DNA of 5,614 nt from NCBI GenBank assembly GCA_031289515.1, contig JAITPH010000266.1:1-5614 (forward strand), written 5' to 3'. The notes beneath the pieces are model-generated. The model made no database searches, had not been told where the DNA came from, and saw only the letters and a list, made by a program, of their open reading frames with translations. Every line of letters begins with the position of its first letter. Within the stretch, counting starts at the first letter, position 1. The stretch is from Tannerella sp. (GTDB taxonomy: Bacteria > Bacteroidota > Bacteroidia > Bacteroidales > Tannerellaceae). A program made the translations under genes and the position numbers. Below are positions 4,987 through 5,614 of this stretch, in pieces.

Positions 4987-5614
4987 TCATTCGTATTCCC
5001 ACCAGTACAACTCTTTCCAGTGTTCGTCGTACCATGCGTTGAAGTTTTCGTCGCCCGGATATTCGCCTTGCGACCTCAATGGCTCACGAAAGGTCGGCAT
5101 TTGGAGATCGGGGCTGTTGGCGTTGTTGATTAGCCACATCTTTGCCAGCGTGCGGTTGTTGTCGCCTGTGATGGGGATGTCGAAGCCTGTGGCGCGGGCT
5201 TTTGCCCATCCTTCGGCATTGCTTTGTTCTTCCGATGCCGGATAATCCGCACGGGAAGGAAACTTGATGCCGCTGCCGTCGCTGTACGTTGCCGCCAGAT
5301 TTGAACAGCTCAACTTGGGCAACATCGTGCGCCGGTAGTCGTAGTAACCCTCGAACGGCACCTGGAAAAGCGCAATCCACTTCTGCTCCGCTATGAGCGT
5401 CAGCTTATCGCGTCCGCCGTCCCAATTCGTCTGCGGCTGTTGCAGATAGTCGTTCGCCGAACTCAGACCCTGATCGGCGTAAGCTCCGGCGTATCCTTCG
5501 CCCGAAAACGTTGCTCCATACTGTTCAAAGGCAGCCTTGACGCCGGTCTCGTAATACGTCTTCGCATCGCCGGAGATGATTCCGCGCTGGGCGGCTTCGG
5601 CAAGCAGAAAGCAG
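4987..5614 (-). CDS. SusD/RagB-family nutrient-binding outer membrane lipoprotein, C-terminal part
   Basis: The last 208 codons are present; the N-terminus, lipobox and upstream partner lie beyond the window edge, and the frame enters at base 5613. SusD-like proteins are surface lipoproteins that cap a TonB-dependent SusC-type channel and deliver glycans or other oligomers to it. Recognisable features are a helical LLAEAAQRGIISGDAKTYYE (visible residues 3-22), KLTLIAEQKWIALF (70-83) and the following EGYYDYRRTMLPKL (88-101). The pattern fits the SusD-like_2 type (PF12771) better than classical SusD. The C-terminus is rich in aromatics (WYDEHWKELYWWEYE), as many SusD ends are. Full length is usually about 480-560 residues, so roughly 60% is missing. 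The neighbouring susC-like gene is expected further upstream (above 5614) but is not seen. The substrate cannot be told from this fragment. Confidence 0.9.
   Translation of the reverse strand, partial: CFLLAEAAQRGIISGDAKTYYETGVKAAFEQYGATFSGEGYAGAYADQGLSSANDYLQQPQTNWDGGRDKLTLIAEQKWIALFQVPFEGYYDYRRTMLPKLSCSNLAATYSDGSGIKFPSRADYPASEEQSNAEGWAKARATGFDIPITGDNNRTLAKMWLINNANSPDLQMPTFREPLRSQGEYPGDENFNAWYDEHWKELYWWEYE

Overview
The window looks like a chromosomal segment from a member of the Bacteroidales (Bacteroidota), plausibly a Parabacteroides-, Tannerella- or Barnesiella-like gut organism. Four things point there. A SusD/RagB-type nutrient-binding lipoprotein is present. There is a promoter of the Bacteroidota sigma-70 type (TTTG, 19-base spacer, TATCTTTG). 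Signal peptidase I is long and comes in two tandem copies, followed by a WbqC-like gene, an order I recall from Bacteroides-type genomes. The insertion-sequence remnant also resembles Bacteroidales IS3-family transposases. The genus is inference; no rRNA or other marker is present.

All real genes are on the minus strand, so the biological order runs from high to low coordinates. At 5614-4987 is the 3' end (208 residues) of a SusD-like gene, closed by a strong hairpin at 4914-4954. A promoter at 4815-4845 then starts a tight four-gene unit. This is dapB (4789-4004), a catalytically plausible signal peptidase I here called lepB1 (3985-2564), a second signal-peptidase-like gene lepB2 (2545-1697), and a WbqC-family gene (1697-1083). 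Gaps are 18 bases, 18 bases and a one-base TAATG overlap, so co-transcription is very likely. The unit combines lysine/meso-diaminopimelate biosynthesis (DapB), removal of signal peptides at the inner membrane (LepB1), an apparently inactive LepB paralogue, and a protein of unknown role that occurs in some glycan loci.

Downstream of wbqC, at about 1068-80 and in the same orientation, lies a decayed IS3-family element. orfA has lost its start codon. orfB carries two mutually compensating one-base indels and is cut off before the third catalytic residue. The orfA/orfB junction still has the A-run and -1 frame relation of programmed frameshifting. Bases 1-79 hold no recognisable gene.

The most interesting point is lepB2. 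It keeps the signal peptidase I fold signatures, but the nucleophilic serine position is isoleucine, the general-base lysine position is glycine, and the box E serine position is glycine. It looks like a pseudo-protease paired with an active paralogue immediately upstream. A second curiosity is an 18-base tandem repeat inside dapB that encodes a charged linker. I see no clearly new defence or mobile system.
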